Positions 9,713 to 20,187 are shown, counted from the stretch's first letter. The stretch: 40,007 nt of DNA from JBDRNO01 sp043811005 (GCA_043811005.1 JBDRNO010000127.1:1-40007); one strand, 5' to 3'. The notes: generated by a model not told the origin, from the sequence alone. Program-made: numbers and translations.

Positions 9713-12700
9713 ATGAAACCACTTTTATTTGCTGCTATTTATTCTTTAATGATCTTCTCCTTCCAAACCGGACTGAGCCAGCAAATACCATCAAAGCGCC
9801 CAGGTGTTGACAAACCGGTAAATAAACAAGTTAATAATCCGGAAATGGCAAGTGACATCATATTGAATGCAGTTAATGGGACGGGGGACGGTTCTCTGAG
9901 GAAAGAAGTGCTCAACAAAGATAAGGGACGATGGACGTTGACGGGTGGGAAACTTCTGGGTAGCAGAGAAATCCGTTGGCAGGGGGTCAGGGAAATACGA
10001 TATTCGGAAGAGATAGTTGAGCGGTTCCTGTTCTTTGAAGGAGCAAGTTATGATCCCGCTACCGGTCATTTACCCACATATTATGAAAAAATAAAATTAA
10101 ACCAGGAAATAAACAAAATTGCAGTACAAATTACGAACCTGGTTTTTGAAGAATTTAACGGGAATGAGAATTCTATAATTACCCTTAATAAGAAAATAAA
10201 TATCAGTACAGATATCGTTGTTAATGCTACTGTCACTTATCAGAGGAAAAAACCGTATGCTGTGATTTCATTCATGCCCATCAGGAAAAACGAGTTTACA
10301 GGCAAATATGAAAAGCTGGTATCGTTTGATATGGAAGTTAAAACTTTTGCTGGTGAAGACACCCACCTAACCCCCTTCAAGAAAGGGGAACAGATGTATG
10401 CTTCAAGTTCCGTGTTGTCATCGGGAAGCTGGTACGGGATAGGCGTAACCCAGGATGGTATTTATGAACTTTCCTCTCCTTTTCTTAGTAGTCTGGGAAT
10501 GAATGTATCATCCATCAATCCAAAGAATATAAGGATTTACAGCAACGGTGGCGGGATGCTGCCCTTATCCAATTCCGCCCCGCGGATTGATGACCTTGCC
10601 GAAAATGCAATTCAGGTGGTTGGCGAAAGTGACGGGAGCTTTGATGCAGATGATTATGTGCTTTTTTTCGGGCAGGGACCTGCCAGGTGGTCTTACGATA
10701 CTACTGACAACAGATTTCACCACCAGTTGCATTTATACTCGGATACAACATATTATTTTATTACTGCTGATCTTGGTCCTGGAAAGAGGATTATTACTCA
10801 ACCAAGCGATTCTGGTGTATCCACTTCTGTTACTTCGTTTGATGATCATGCCTTTCACGAGAAGGACCTTGTAAATTTGATAAAGTCGGGAAGGCAATGG
10901 TATGGAGAAGAGTTTGATATGGTAACTTCCTATAATTTTACATTTAGCTTTCCCAACATTTCATCTTCACCGGTTTATATGAAAGCTTCTGTGATCGCCC
11001 GGTCAACAGAGGCATCTTCAATATTTTCCGTTAATGCCAATAGTCAGTCATTGTTATCTCTTACTTGTTCCTCAGTAACTGAAGATTTTACTACAGCTTA
11101 TGCAGATCCGGAAAGCGGAACGGGTACTTTTAATCCATCTTCAACCGTCACTGTTACTGTATCATACAATAAACCGGCTTCCTCCTCAATTGGCTGGCTT
11201 AATTATCTGGAATTAAATGCCAGGCGACAACTTAAGATGTACGGCAACCAGATGACATTCAGGGATATACAGTCAGTTGGGACGGGTAATGTGGCTGGGT
11301 TCACACTTTCCAATGCTTCCTCCTCAATAAAAGTATGGGAAGTTACTGACCCAACAAATGTTAAAGAACAACAATATACTTTATCAGGAGCTAATTTAGA
11401 ATTTACCTTACAAACAGATTCATTGAGAGAATTCATCGCCTTTAACGGGAACTCCTACCTCACTCCAACTGCTTCCGGGAGTGTACCTAACCAGGATTTA
11501 CATGGATTGAGCCAACCCGGACAAAAGCAGCCGGAAATGATCATCGTCAGTCATCCTGCATTTCTCAGCGAAGCTGATAGATTAGCCGATTTTCACAGGG
11601 TAGAAGACGGATTGTCAGTTGTAATAGTAACTCCACAGCAGGTGTATAACGAGTTTTCTTCGGGTTCACAGGATATTTCCGCTATAAAGTATTTCATGAA
11701 AATGTTTTACGACAGGGCAGGCAGCGATTCATCCTACCTGCCAAAATATTTGCTTCTGTTTGGCGATGGCTCTTACGATAACAAGAACAGGTTATCGGAC
11801 AATACGAATTTCATACCCACATACCAGTCTTCCAATTCATACTCTCCTACTTCATCTTATGTTTCGGATGATTTTTACGGTTTGCTGGATGATAATGAGA
11901 GTGAAGCAACAACTGACGAGGTTGATATCGGGATAGGACGTTTACCGGTTAAAACAGTATCTGAGGCAAGCGCGGCTATTGATAAAATTATTCATTATAC
12001 CAACCCGGCAGCTATGGGAGATTGGAGGAATATAGTATGTTTTGTAGCTGATGATGAGGATACTAATACGCATATCAAGGATGCAGACCTACTGGCAAAT
12101 TATGTTGATAACAACTACAACGATTTCAATATTGACAAGATATACATAGATGCATATCAACAGCAGTCAACTCCGGGTGGACAGCGTTACCCGGATGCAG
12201 CAGAAGCTATCAATAAAAGGGTGGAAAAGGGTGCCCTGATAATTAATTACACCGGACATGGAGGAGAAACGGGATGGGCGCATGAGCGTATCCTTGAGGT
12301 GAATGACATAAATAACTGGAATAACCTTGACAATATGCCTTTATTTATGACAGCAACCTGCGAATTCAGCAGGTTTGATGACCCTGGAAGAACATCTGCA
12401 GGTGAATATGTGTTTTTAAATTCCAATGGTGGGGGCATTGCACTTCTTTCTACTGTTCGTCTCGTTTTTTCAGGTGCCAATCAGACCCTCGCTGATAATT
12501 TTTATAAAATTGTTTTTGAACCGGTAAACGGAGAAATGCCACGTCTGGGGGATGTTGTTATGAATACAAAAAACAACTGCAACATCATCGATTCATCAAG
12601 TAACAGAAGAAAATATTTACTTCTGGGCGACCCGGCTCTCCGCCTGGCTTATCCTGTGCATAATATTATTACCGATTCAATTAACGGGAATCCCGTAAGT

Positions 12701-13738
12701 ATGGGTCCGGACACCATGAAAGCTTTGGCTAAAGTTACGGTAAGCGGGCATCTGGAGAATGAAAATGGAGTAACCTTGTCAGGATTCAATGGAACGCTTT
12801 ATCCAACAGTCTATGATAAAGCAGCAGTTATAAGCACTTTAGTAAACGATCCGAATAGTGGCCACAAGGATTTTACGTTACAGAAAAATGTTCTTTTCAG
12901 GGGTAAGGTAAGTGTTATCAATGGCGGGTTTTCTTTTGCTTTTATAGTTCCTAAAGACATTAACTATAATGATGATTTTGGAAGAATAAGCTACTATGCT
13001 GAAAATGGGATTACAGACGCAAACGGATATTATGAGGATTTCATTATAGGTGGTTCGGCAACCAATGTTGAAAATGACGAAACAGGTCCCGAAGTTGACC
13101 TCTACCTGAATGACACCAATTTTGTTTTTGGTGGATTGACGGATGAGAATCCCATTTTACTGGCTTTTATATATGACCGTAATGGCATTAATACTACAGG
13201 AACCGGTATAGGACATGATATTGTGGCAATTCTGGATAATGAAACAAACCAGTCAATAGTTTTAAATGATGAGTATGAATCAGACCTGGATAGTTACCAG
13301 CGGGGAACTATCAGATCACCTTTGAAAGACCTGAGCGAAGGAAGACACATATTGGAATTAACGGTATGGGATACCTATAACAATTCAGCGCGGGCTTATA
13401 CCGAGTTTGTCGTTGCAATGTCTGCTGAACTGGCATTAGATCATGTGTTTAATTATCCCAACCCTTTTACTACATATACCGAGTTTTGGTTTGAGCACAA
13501 CCGCCCCGGAGAGTTATTGGATGTCCAGATCCAGGTATTTACGGTTTCCGGTAAGCTCATCAAAACTATTAATACAAATGTTTTGTCAGACGGGTTCAGA
13601 CCAGACCCGATACAATGGAATGGAATGGATGATTATGGAGATAAGATTGGTCGGGGGGTTTATATATACCACTTAAAAGTACGTTCAGATGACGGCTCTT
13701 TTAAGGATAAATATGAAAAATTGGTAATATTAAATTAA
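9713..13738 (+). CDS. porU: type IX secretion system sortase PorU
   Basis: 1341 residues from the ATG at 9713, which gives a proper signal peptide (MKPLLFAAIYSLMIFSFQTGLSQQ). An upstream TTG at 9614 is open but would add 33 residues before the signal. PorU cleaves the C-terminal sorting domain from T9SS cargo at the cell surface and joins cargo to A-LPS. The peptidase C25 (gingipain) domain lies at about residues 610-970, with catalytic His849 in TGHGGETGW and Cys883 in TATCEFSRF. The 34-residue spacing matches known PorU. The end (YPNPFTTYTEFWFEHN...GVYIYHLKV) is the CTD-like domain that PorU itself carries. porV follows about 100 bases downstream, as in other Bacteroidota. Very confident in family and function. 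Confidence 0.96.
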   Translation: MKPLLFAAIYSLMIFSFQTGLSQQIPSKRPGVDKPVNKQVNNPEMASDIILNAVNGTGDGSLRKEVLNKDKGRWTLTGGKLLGSREIRWQGVREIRYSEEIVERFLFFEGASYDPATGHLPTYYEKIKLNQEINKIAVQITNLVFEEFNGNENSIITLNKKINISTDIVVNATVTYQRKKPYAVISFMPIRKNEFTGKYEKLVSFDMEVKTFAGEDTHLTPFKKGEQMYASSSVLSSGSWYGIGVTQDGIYELSSPFLSSLGMNVSSINPKNIRIYSNGGGMLPLSNSAPRIDDLAENAIQVVGESDGSFDADDYVLFFGQGPARWSYDTTDNRFHHQLHLYSDTTYYFITADLGPGKRIITQPSDSGVSTSVTSFDDHAFHEKDLVNLIKSGRQWYGEEFDMVTSYNFTFSFPNISSSPVYMKASVIARSTEASSIFSVNANSQSLLSLTCSSVTEDFTTAYADPESGTGTFNPSSTVTVTVSYNKPASSSIGWLNYLELNARRQLKMYGNQMTFRDIQSVGTGNVAGFTLSNASSSIKVWEVTDPTNVKEQQYTLSGANLEFTLQTDSLREFIAFNGNSYLTPTASGSVPNQDLHGLSQPGQKQPEMIIVSHPAFLSEADRLADFHRVEDGLSVVIVTPQQVYNEFSSGSQDISAIKYFMKMFYDRAGSDSSYLPKYLLLFGDGSYDNKNRLSDNTNFIPTYQSSNSYSPTSSYVSDDFYGLLDDNESEATTDEVDIGIGRLPVKTVSEASAAIDKIIHYTNPAAMGDWRNIVCFVADDEDTNTHIKDADLLANYVDNNYNDFNIDKIYIDAYQQQSTPGGQRYPDAAEAINKRVEKGALIINYTGHGGETGWAHERILEVNDINNWNNLDNMPLFMTATCEFSRFDDPGRTSAGEYVFLNSNGGGIALLSTVRLVFSGANQTLADNFYKIVFEPVNGEMPRLGDVVMNTKNNCNIIDSSSNRRKYLLLGDPALRLAYPVHNIITDSINGNPVSMGPDTMKALAKVTVSGHLENENGVTLSGFNGTLYPTVYDKAAVISTLVNDPNSGHKDFTLQKNVLFRGKVSVINGGFSFAFIVPKDINYNDDFGRISYYAENGITDANGYYEDFIIGGSATNVENDETGPEVDLYLNDTNFVFGGLTDENPILLAFIYDRNGINTTGTGIGHDIVAILDNETNQSIVLNDEYESDLDSYQRGTIRSPLKDLSEGRHILELTVWDTYNNSARAYTEFVVAMSAELALDHVFNYPNPFTTYTEFWFEHNRPGELLDVQIQVFTVSGKLIKTINTNVLSDGFRPDPIQWNGMDDYGDKIGRGVYIYHLKVRSDDGSFKDKYEKLVILN

Positions 13739-13751
13739 TTAATTTTTTTTA

Positions 13752-13759
13752 TATATTTG
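13752..13759 (+). promoter_or_regulatory. -7 promoter element for porV
   Basis: TATATTTG matches the Bacteroidota -7 consensus TAnnTTTG and is followed by C, as is common. It lies in the 100-bp porU-porV gap, 80 bases before the porV ATG. No clear TTTG was seen 19-21 bases upstream, so the -33 box is weak or absent. Confidence 0.4.
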
Positions 13760-13838
13760 CAAAAACTATTACAATAATAAAATTAATTTTCCGTTTACTT
13801 AACAAAGAAGAGAGTTGGGCAAGCCAGATAAACATATT

Positions 13839-15158
13839 ATGATAACATTTTTTAGAAGCGGCAAAATAATAATATCCGGTATATCATTACTTCTGGTACT
13901 GATATTATCAAATTTTACAATTTTTGCACAGGGTGGAGGAATGTATTCAGATAATCCTATTTATATAAATACTATTACAACATCCGTTCCACTCTTATTG
14001 ATAGCTCCTGATGCGCGAGCCGGGGCAATGGGTGATGCCGGTGTTGCGTCAACTCCCGATGCTAACTCTATCCACTGGAATCCTGCAAAATTGGCGTTTG
14101 TCAGACAAGACATGGGCTTTTCAGTTTCTTACACACCCTGGCTTAGGGCGCTGGTTCAGGATATTAACCTCGCATACCTGTCGGGATATAAAAGAATAGA
14201 TAAAAACCAGGTAATAGGTCTCACCCTTCTATATTTCTCCTTGGGTGATATTCAGTTTACTGATGAATACGGCAACAATACAATTCAGTTCAATCCAAAT
14301 GAGTTTGCGCTTGATATTGCATATTCACGTAAACTTTCTGATAAGGTCTCCGGGGGTATGGCTTTACGTTATATTTATTCAAACCTTACCGGTGGCGTAT
14401 CTGTTGGAGGAGCTGAATCTAAAGCCGGGCGGTCAATTGCTGCAGATGTTTCTGCATATTACGAGGATGATGTTGTCATTGGAGCCAAAGATGCCATATT
14501 GGGTGTTGGTTTAAATATTTCCAACATTGGGGCTAAGATCGCATATACCGAGACTGCTGTAAAAAACTTCATCCCTATTAATATGCGTCTGGGTGGCTCA
14601 TTGGCAATTGACATTGATGATTTTAACACTATATCGTTAGTAGCTGATCTAAATAAATTATTGGTACCTTCACCTCCTGTTTATGAAATTGATTCTACCG
14701 ACGGAAGCCCTGTTACTGATGGTGCCGGGAATAAGGTTATTAAGTATGGCGAAGACCCTGACCGCTCTATTGTCAGTGGCATATTTGGCTCGTTTTCTGA
14801 TGCTCCGGGCACTTATTATAATTCAAATACAGGGGAATACGTTGAAGAACCGGGTACTTTTAAGGAAGAGTTGAGAGAAATTACCTATTCCGTTGGCTTG
14901 GAATACTGGTATGATAAACAGTTTGCAATAAGGGTAGGGTATTTCCATGAGCATGCAACAAAGGGAAACCGGAAATTTTTCACTCTGGGAGCCGGGTTAA
15001 AATACAATGTTTTTGGTATTGATCTTGCTTATCTTATCCCCGCATACTTCAATTCTTATGAAACCCAGAACAGCCCCCTGGGTAACACCTTGCGCTTCAC
15101 GTTACTATTCGACTTCGAAGCATTTAAAGATCAGGATAAAGATAGTCCAATTGAATAA
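13839..15158 (+). CDS. porV: type IX secretion outer-membrane shuttle protein PorV
   Basis: 439 residues from the ATG at 13839, which gives the signal peptide MITFFRSGKIIISGISLLLV...FAQ. An in-frame TTG at 13815 would only lengthen the N-terminus. PorV is a FadL-like 14-strand outer-membrane barrel that takes CTD cargo from the SprA/Sov translocon and passes it to PorU. Diagnostic motifs are the start SVPLLLIAPDARAGAMGDAG and ANSIHWNPAKLAF, followed by alternating barrel strands and the final RFTLLFDFEAF. The full family length is present. It lies directly downstream of porU with its own possible -7 element. Confidence 0.95.
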   Translation: MITFFRSGKIIISGISLLLVLILSNFTIFAQGGGMYSDNPIYINTITTSVPLLLIAPDARAGAMGDAGVASTPDANSIHWNPAKLAFVRQDMGFSVSYTPWLRALVQDINLAYLSGYKRIDKNQVIGLTLLYFSLGDIQFTDEYGNNTIQFNPNEFALDIAYSRKLSDKVSGGMALRYIYSNLTGGVSVGGAESKAGRSIAADVSAYYEDDVVIGAKDAILGVGLNISNIGAKIAYTETAVKNFIPINMRLGGSLAIDIDDFNTISLVADLNKLLVPSPPVYEIDSTDGSPVTDGAGNKVIKYGEDPDRSIVSGIFGSFSDAPGTYYNSNTGEYVEEPGTFKEELREITYSVGLEYWYDKQFAIRVGYFHEHATKGNRKFFTLGAGLKYNVFGIDLAYLIPAYFNSYETQNSPLGNTLRFTLLFDFEAFKDQDKDSPIE

Positions 15159-15181
15159 ACTCAATAATTAGTTCAATTTCT

Positions 15182-15209
15182 CAATCCACAATTCTCAATC
15201 CGCAATTTT
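15182..15209. repeat. heptamer array CAATCCA type
   Basis: Four consecutive 7-mers: CAATCCA, CAATTCT, CAATCCG, CAATTTT. This is the 7-bp periodic pattern seen elsewhere in the window, with a different core. It sits between porV and ispF. Confidence 0.5.
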
Positions 15210-15238
15210 TTAATATTTTAATAAATATATAAATATAA

Positions 15239-15712
15239 ATGAAAGTTGGTTTTGGCTTTGATGTTCATCAACTTAAAAAAGGGCAACAGCTGTGGATTGG
15301 AGGCATTAAGATACCTCATACAAAAGGGGCTGTAGGTCACTCCGATGCAGATGTGTTGATCCATGCAATATGCGATGCTCTTTTAGGAGCTGCAAACCTG
15401 CGCGATATAGGTATTCACTTTCCCAATACATCCAAAGAATATAAGGATATAGACAGTAAAATTCTTTTAAAGAATGTAATAGAACTAATTGCCCGTGAGG
15501 GTTATGAAATTGGAAATATTGATGCAACCGTTTGTCTTGAAAAACCTAAAATATCTACATATATTCCGGAGATGAAAATGGTTCTCGCTGATACTATGGA
15601 TATTGACATCAATGATTTATCAATAAAGGCAACCACCAATGAAAAAATGGGTTTTGTGGGTAGGGAAGAAGGAGTGGCGGCTTATGCAGTTGTATTAATA
15701 CAAAAACATTAA
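15239..15712 (+). CDS. ispF: 2-C-methyl-D-erythritol 2,4-cyclodiphosphate synthase
   Basis: 157 residues, full family length. IspF converts CDP-ME 2-phosphate to MEcPP with release of CMP in the non-mevalonate isoprenoid pathway, as a cytosolic homotrimer with a metal ion. The metal ligands Asp8, His10 (GFDVHQ) and His42 (DADVLIHA) are at the same numbers as in the E. coli enzyme. The family signature HSDADVLIHAICDALLGAAN and the C-terminal KATTNEKMGFVGREEG are intact. It starts 80 bases after porV, possibly in the same transcript. The presence of ispF indicates that this organism uses the MEP pathway. Confidence 0.98.
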   Translation: MKVGFGFDVHQLKKGQQLWIGGIKIPHTKGAVGHSDADVLIHAICDALLGAANLRDIGIHFPNTSKEYKDIDSKILLKNVIELIAREGYEIGNIDATVCLEKPKISTYIPEMKMVLADTMDIDINDLSIKATTNEKMGFVGREEGVAAYAVVLIQKH

Positions 15713-15797
15713 CATGTATGTAACTAATCAGTAGTCATAATATAGCTTATATTACTATTTGAATATCGAATAATGAACATTTGAATGATGAATTTAA

Positions 15798-15829
15798 AAC
15801 CTGAGATTAAAAATTTTATCTCAAAGGTT
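15798..15829. terminator. possible bidirectional terminator between ispF and DUF2490 gene
   Basis: AACCT and GAGAT on the left pair with ATCTC and AGGTT on the right, with an AAAA/TTTT extension in the middle and a two-base bulge. It lies between convergent genes (ispF plus, DUF2490 minus), where a shared terminator is expected. T-run flanks are weak, so confidence is moderate. Confidence 0.45.
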
Positions 15830-15853
15830 AAGAAGACGAAACAAAGATAAAAA

Positions 15854-16570
15854 TCACTTAAAAATACGCCCCTTTAACGTATAAGAATAATTTATCCCGA
15901 TAATATATGAATGTATGGGATTATTCACATTAAACTCCCTCTGGATCCTGTAAAATATTCCTACATCGTTTCTTTTCTTTAAATTAAGATCAATTCCTAA
16001 AGTGTAGCGGACTTTGTTAAATTCCTGGCAATTCAGGTAATAGTATAATTCAGTTGCTATGTACGGGGCAATTTTTTTATCCAGATCAAGTTTCAGGGTT
16101 AAACTGTTCCTGCTGTAATTGTCTCTTATGATTCCACTTCCGGTTATACTTTGTTGAGTTTGTAAGCGTGTTCTGTAATAGAAGATGAATGGTTTGGTTT
16201 TAAATCTAAAACGCAGATCTCCATAAAACCGGTGCCTCGTACCATAAGTTCTATCATCTCTTCTTCTTTGAATATATCTGTAGTTTGTTGCTAATCTGAT
16301 ATATTTATTGAACATGTAAGATAAACCAATATCTGAAAAGAAATTTTTAACCGATGAGATATTATCATTCAACCTTAGTTGTTCTTCAAAGCTTCCATTG
16401 AGCTTCGAAGTGATTTTTTTGTTTATTATAACACTTGACCATAGTTCAGCATCACTGACTGGCTGGAAATTTGTTTCCTGGGCAAAACTATTTGAAGTAA
16501 GTATTAAGCAGCAGATAGCTGGTATCAGATATTTTGGAGAAAAGGATATAGTATGATTATATGGTTGCAT
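15854..16570 (-). CDS. DUF2490 family outer-membrane protein
   Basis: 238 residues. A cleavable signal ends near SNSFAQ (about residue 30). The rest alternates polar and aromatic/hydrophobic residues in strands (RLATNYRYIQRRRDDR, KPFIFYYRTRLQTQQ, IGINYSYTL), typical of the DUF2490 beta-barrel family found in Bacteroidota. Last gene of the minus-strand block VTC, DUF4956, PKD protein, CotH protein, DUF2490; its start is only about 40 bases after the CotH gene ends, so co-transcription is likely. Function unknown. As an outer-membrane barrel it could serve the secreted CotH protein, which is inference. Confidence 0.8.
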   Translation of the reverse strand: MQPYNHTISFSPKYLIPAICCLILTSNSFAQETNFQPVSDAELWSSVIINKKITSKLNGSFEEQLRLNDNISSVKNFFSDIGLSYMFNKYIRLATNYRYIQRRRDDRTYGTRHRFYGDLRFRFKTKPFIFYYRTRLQTQQSITGSGIIRDNYSRNSLTLKLDLDKKIAPYIATELYYYLNCQEFNKVRYTLGIDLNLKKRNDVGIFYRIQREFNVNNPIHSYIIGINYSYTLKGRIFK

Positions 16571-16611
16571 GGTTTTTGATTTAAATTATCCGGTTAAAAA
16601 TCCAGACAAGT

Positions 16612-19600
16612 CTATCGGGACAGGTCGGATTTACTAATAACTCTTGTTTCAGAGATTGTTGATGTAATTACCTGGCAATAGTATATGCCTGGAGCTAAGT
16701 TGTTTGAAGAGAACCTGACTCTATGCTCTCCGGCGAAAAGTTTATTCTCCATTAATTCAGCGATCTCTCTGCCATATATGTCAAAAACCTTAATCCTTAT
16801 ATAATCATCCTGATGAAGGGTGAAGTTTATGGTAGTAAATTCGGTAAAAGGATTTGGATAATTGGACAATTGAATGCCGTTTGTTGCAGTGATATCATCT
16901 TCTATATCAGTTAAGCATGGAATGAACGGCAAACCTGGAGAACCTCCGAAACAACCGTCAAACCAGTTGTAAGGATTGCTCAGATCATCATAAGGGTCTA
17001 ACAGTTCAAGTGTTGCACCCAGGCCATTGGATTTAACAGGCCATGGTGAAGTGCCGGAATAGATCATTGATAAATAGAGATTTCCCGATTCATCGTACAA
17101 ACGAAGGTTTTCTCCATTATTGCTCAACCCGAAACCGAAAGGACCAATAACATTGGTTACATCAGGGAAAGTTGCCTGGAACCTGGGTATATCCCGGCAT
17201 AACACGATATACTCATTTTGTTTCAGCAGGGTATTATTTGGGATTGTGAAAATATTAGCATCATTACTGTCTTTAAACATCCAGCCCGAAATATTCACAT
17301 CCACGGTTCCGTAATTAAATAATTCAATCCAATCCCCGGCATCAAAGGTAGAAGAAGACCTGTAGTTGATCTCGTTAATGGTTATCCTGTTGGTATCAGG
17401 GGCACCGAAAAAGTATGCGGTGAATGCATCATTTGTATCCACATTTAAAGTTATTGTTTGGTTTGAATCCGGGGTTTGGACAAGCATAGCAGATTGCCAG
17501 AAGGAGAATTCGTATCCGGGATTTGGAAGTGCAGTTATTGAAATTGGGACACCGTCAAAATAAATACCAGCCCATGGCAAGGAATCGGGGAAAATGGTGT
17601 TGATCTTTATTTTGCCTGCATTCTTAGGATAAACGTTAAGTGTGACTGAAACCTGTTTGTTAAGCTCAAATTCTTTTTCTATATGATCGCGTGCAGGCGT
17701 TTGGCGGTTATTGATAAAAGTCATCAAACTTCCGTCAATGCTCATATTCCATATCCACATTTCTCCACCCCATTTTTCAAGATGCCGCGGCATTTCTTCA
17801 GCTATTGAATCCCGTATCTCATGAGCTAATCCCCCCAGTTCATTGGGGTGAAAAACAGTATTTATAAGGTCGGCATAACGGTTAATGAAATAATTTCTGA
17901 AGGTTATATTTTTCAGTAAAGCATTTAATAAACCAGAATGAACAATTGGCTCTCCTCCCCAATTCGTTGCATTTAAAGCCCTGTTAAGGTCGTTATCCGT
18001 GAATGATCCGCCAAAACCTAAGCCGAAATCCAGATCAGTGAGAATGTATCTCCATTTTGATGCAGAGTCATTGTTTGCACGCCAATATTTGATATTATTC
18101 TGAGGCCAGTCCCAGTTGACATAATAGGTTTCGGTGATAAAATGGTCACAGAAATTTTCGAAATCAAGCATTTTTTTTGCCTTCTCGTAATTGTCAGCAT
18201 CAGCCATGTCGTTGGTTAGGATGAAAAATGCCATATCAATATAATTTTCATTGGACCCATCAATCACATAGCCCTCAAATTGCAACAAGTCAACACTGTC
18301 GGGGTCAACACAGTGATTCTCTGCAAGGTAATAATTACTGATTTTTTCCCTGATATTATAGATACCCCAATATTTTCCATTCAGGTAAAGCACGGATGGT
18401 ACATAATCCTGCAAATCGTTGAATGTATTCTCCTGAACAGCTTTGTGCATTAAAGCATCTCTGAAATGTGTTCCGTTCCATTGGGTGTCCTCATTACCTG
18501 AGGTTCTGAGGATAAACCGTTTATAACTATAGATATCTTTATCGGGGAATAATTGATAATCAAGTGTTGGGTTTCCATATTTACCTTTCGCTAGTATTCT
18601 AAAAGATTTTTGGGGCTTTGACCGTGACCATCCTCCGTGTATTTTCATTCCAAGATCCTGTTCGAACTGCTGGCTGCCATCTTCTGCATCAAAATACTCC
18701 ATGTGAATAGGTATTTCCCAATTCTGCCAGAAGTTGGCATTGAAATAAGGCATGGTTGAATCGGCATTAGGCCCGAGCATGTAAATTCCTGTATTCCAAT
18801 CCCACAGGTTATCGGGGTGTGTACTGATGGAAATTACAGGTAATGTAGAATAGTCATCAATAAGATAAGTATTTGAAACCACTTCGCTTGGCAGGTAAGA
18901 GGGAGCAAAAGCACGAGCTCTGATTACCATTGTTGAATCTATTTCAATAGGAGAAGTAAATAGAGGTGATGATTCTTTTGGAGGGCTGCCATTTGTAGTG
19001 TAACGGATAACCGATGAAGGAAAGCTGCAAGTAAGGGAGGTAGTTTGTTGAAAGGGATAAAATCCCGCGTTCACGGAAAAAACAGGATCAGACACATACC
19101 CGTTGAATGTCAATGAACCGTTATTGGTTGAATCGGGTGTTGGTTTGTCAAAAAGCGCCATATTAATATTTCCATCAGGGAAACTCCCGTAAGAATTATC
19201 TATCTGCATATAAGGAAAAGAAATTTGGTCAATCAATGTTGGAGAATCATCAGATAAATATATTGTTTCACCATCGCTTGAAAGCTTAAAATTGGTATGA
19301 AGAAAAGACCACCCTGCCTTGAACCATGTTGGCGGGGGATTATAGTTTGTTGAATTATCCTTGATCCCAAAAGAAAGGAAAGGAATGGCTGACATATCGG
19401 AAGAGAACAAATTGATATTATGCACCTGGATAGCGAGCACATTTGTACCGTTTACAAGAAATGTCTTTATAAATTGTTCATCCAATTTAAAATATTCAGG
19501 TAGCATTCCCTGGTACATTAGCGCCTCATGTTCTTCATAAGCGAGTTCATCAAAAGGCGGTGGTGTGCCTGTGATCCCAACATTTACTCTTGCAAATTCA

Positions 19601-20187
19601 ATCCCGTTCAGGTAAGCTACAAAAGCATCGTCCCAGTCCATATTAAAAATGGCATTGGTTATTAATGAAGTATCTACTATTGAAAAGGTTTTCCTCATAA
19701 AAACAGAAGAGATGGGTGGGGATAGCATAGTAATATCATCACCATCGCCATAACCAATACCGCCAGTTCCCAATGCCCAGCCCGAATCGTTAAAAGAAAT
19801 TTTCCGCCAATTGGAATCTACCGGTATGGTTGGCACAATATATCGCCATTGTTCGCCTGCAAAAATCACGGTTTCCCAATGGTCAATAGTTGTTTTCCTG
19901 TCTTTATCTGATGCAAATAGGGTTATGTAAGATTGCGGTTTTATACTTACACCTGGAAATACCCATTTTAGTAAATTTGTAGTATCATCGCTAAGCCAAT
20001 ACCCTTGTAAATTCACAGTGGAAGAACCGGCATTATAAAGCTCGATCCAGTCGGGGGAGTCGCCATCTTCATCGCTGATTATATTCCCATTTCGTGAGCA
20101 TACTTCGTTGATGGTGATCTGGGCACGGAGGGGAAAAGCACAACAGATTAAGAAGAGAATGATAAGATATACAGTACTTCTTTTCAT
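16612..20187 (-). CDS. secreted CotH kinase-family protein with lamin-tail domains and T9SS sorting domain
   Basis: 1191 residues. Signal MKRSTVYLIILFLICCAFPLRAQ. Order: lamin-tail domain (about 24-95, ITINEVCSRNGNI...DWIELYNAGSS); a beta-sandwich region; chitobiase/hexosaminidase C-terminal-like domain (about 362-445, IRYTTNGSPPKESSPLFTS); CotH kinase domain (about 505-850) with GMKIHGGWSRSKPQKSFRI, LNGKYWGIYNIREKIS and DLDFGLGF as the likely metal-binding Asp site; second lamin-tail domain (about 928-1035); T9SS type A sorting domain (about 1107-1191, LSNYPNPFTEFTTINF...GIYYCQV). CotH is an atypical protein kinase in spore-formers; here it would act outside the cell. Neighbours encode VTC and DUF4956 proteins, a recurring CotH partnership. 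Substrate unknown. Confidence 0.92.
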   Translation of the reverse strand: MKRSTVYLIILFLICCAFPLRAQITINEVCSRNGNIISDEDGDSPDWIELYNAGSSTVNLQGYWLSDDTTNLLKWVFPGVSIKPQSYITLFASDKDRKTTIDHWETVIFAGEQWRYIVPTIPVDSNWRKISFNDSGWALGTGGIGYGDGDDITMLSPPISSVFMRKTFSIVDTSLITNAIFNMDWDDAFVAYLNGIEFARVNVGITGTPPPFDELAYEEHEALMYQGMLPEYFKLDEQFIKTFLVNGTNVLAIQVHNINLFSSDMSAIPFLSFGIKDNSTNYNPPPTWFKAGWSFLHTNFKLSSDGETIYLSDDSPTLIDQISFPYMQIDNSYGSFPDGNINMALFDKPTPDSTNNGSLTFNGYVSDPVFSVNAGFYPFQQTTSLTCSFPSSVIRYTTNGSPPKESSPLFTSPIEIDSTMVIRARAFAPSYLPSEVVSNTYLIDDYSTLPVISISTHPDNLWDWNTGIYMLGPNADSTMPYFNANFWQNWEIPIHMEYFDAEDGSQQFEQDLGMKIHGGWSRSKPQKSFRILAKGKYGNPTLDYQLFPDKDIYSYKRFILRTSGNEDTQWNGTHFRDALMHKAVQENTFNDLQDYVPSVLYLNGKYWGIYNIREKISNYYLAENHCVDPDSVDLLQFEGYVIDGSNENYIDMAFFILTNDMADADNYEKAKKMLDFENFCDHFITETYYVNWDWPQNNIKYWRANNDSASKWRYILTDLDFGLGFGGSFTDNDLNRALNATNWGGEPIVHSGLLNALLKNITFRNYFINRYADLINTVFHPNELGGLAHEIRDSIAEEMPRHLEKWGGEMWIWNMSIDGSLMTFINNRQTPARDHIEKEFELNKQVSVTLNVYPKNAGKIKINTIFPDSLPWAGIYFDGVPISITALPNPGYEFSFWQSAMLVQTPDSNQTITLNVDTNDAFTAYFFGAPDTNRITINEINYRSSSTFDAGDWIELFNYGTVDVNISGWMFKDSNDANIFTIPNNTLLKQNEYIVLCRDIPRFQATFPDVTNVIGPFGFGLSNNGENLRLYDESGNLYLSMIYSGTSPWPVKSNGLGATLELLDPYDDLSNPYNWFDGCFGGSPGLPFIPCLTDIEDDITATNGIQLSNYPNPFTEFTTINFTLHQDDYIRIKVFDIYGREIAELMENKLFAGEHRVRFSSNNLAPGIYYCQVITSTISETRVISKSDLSR

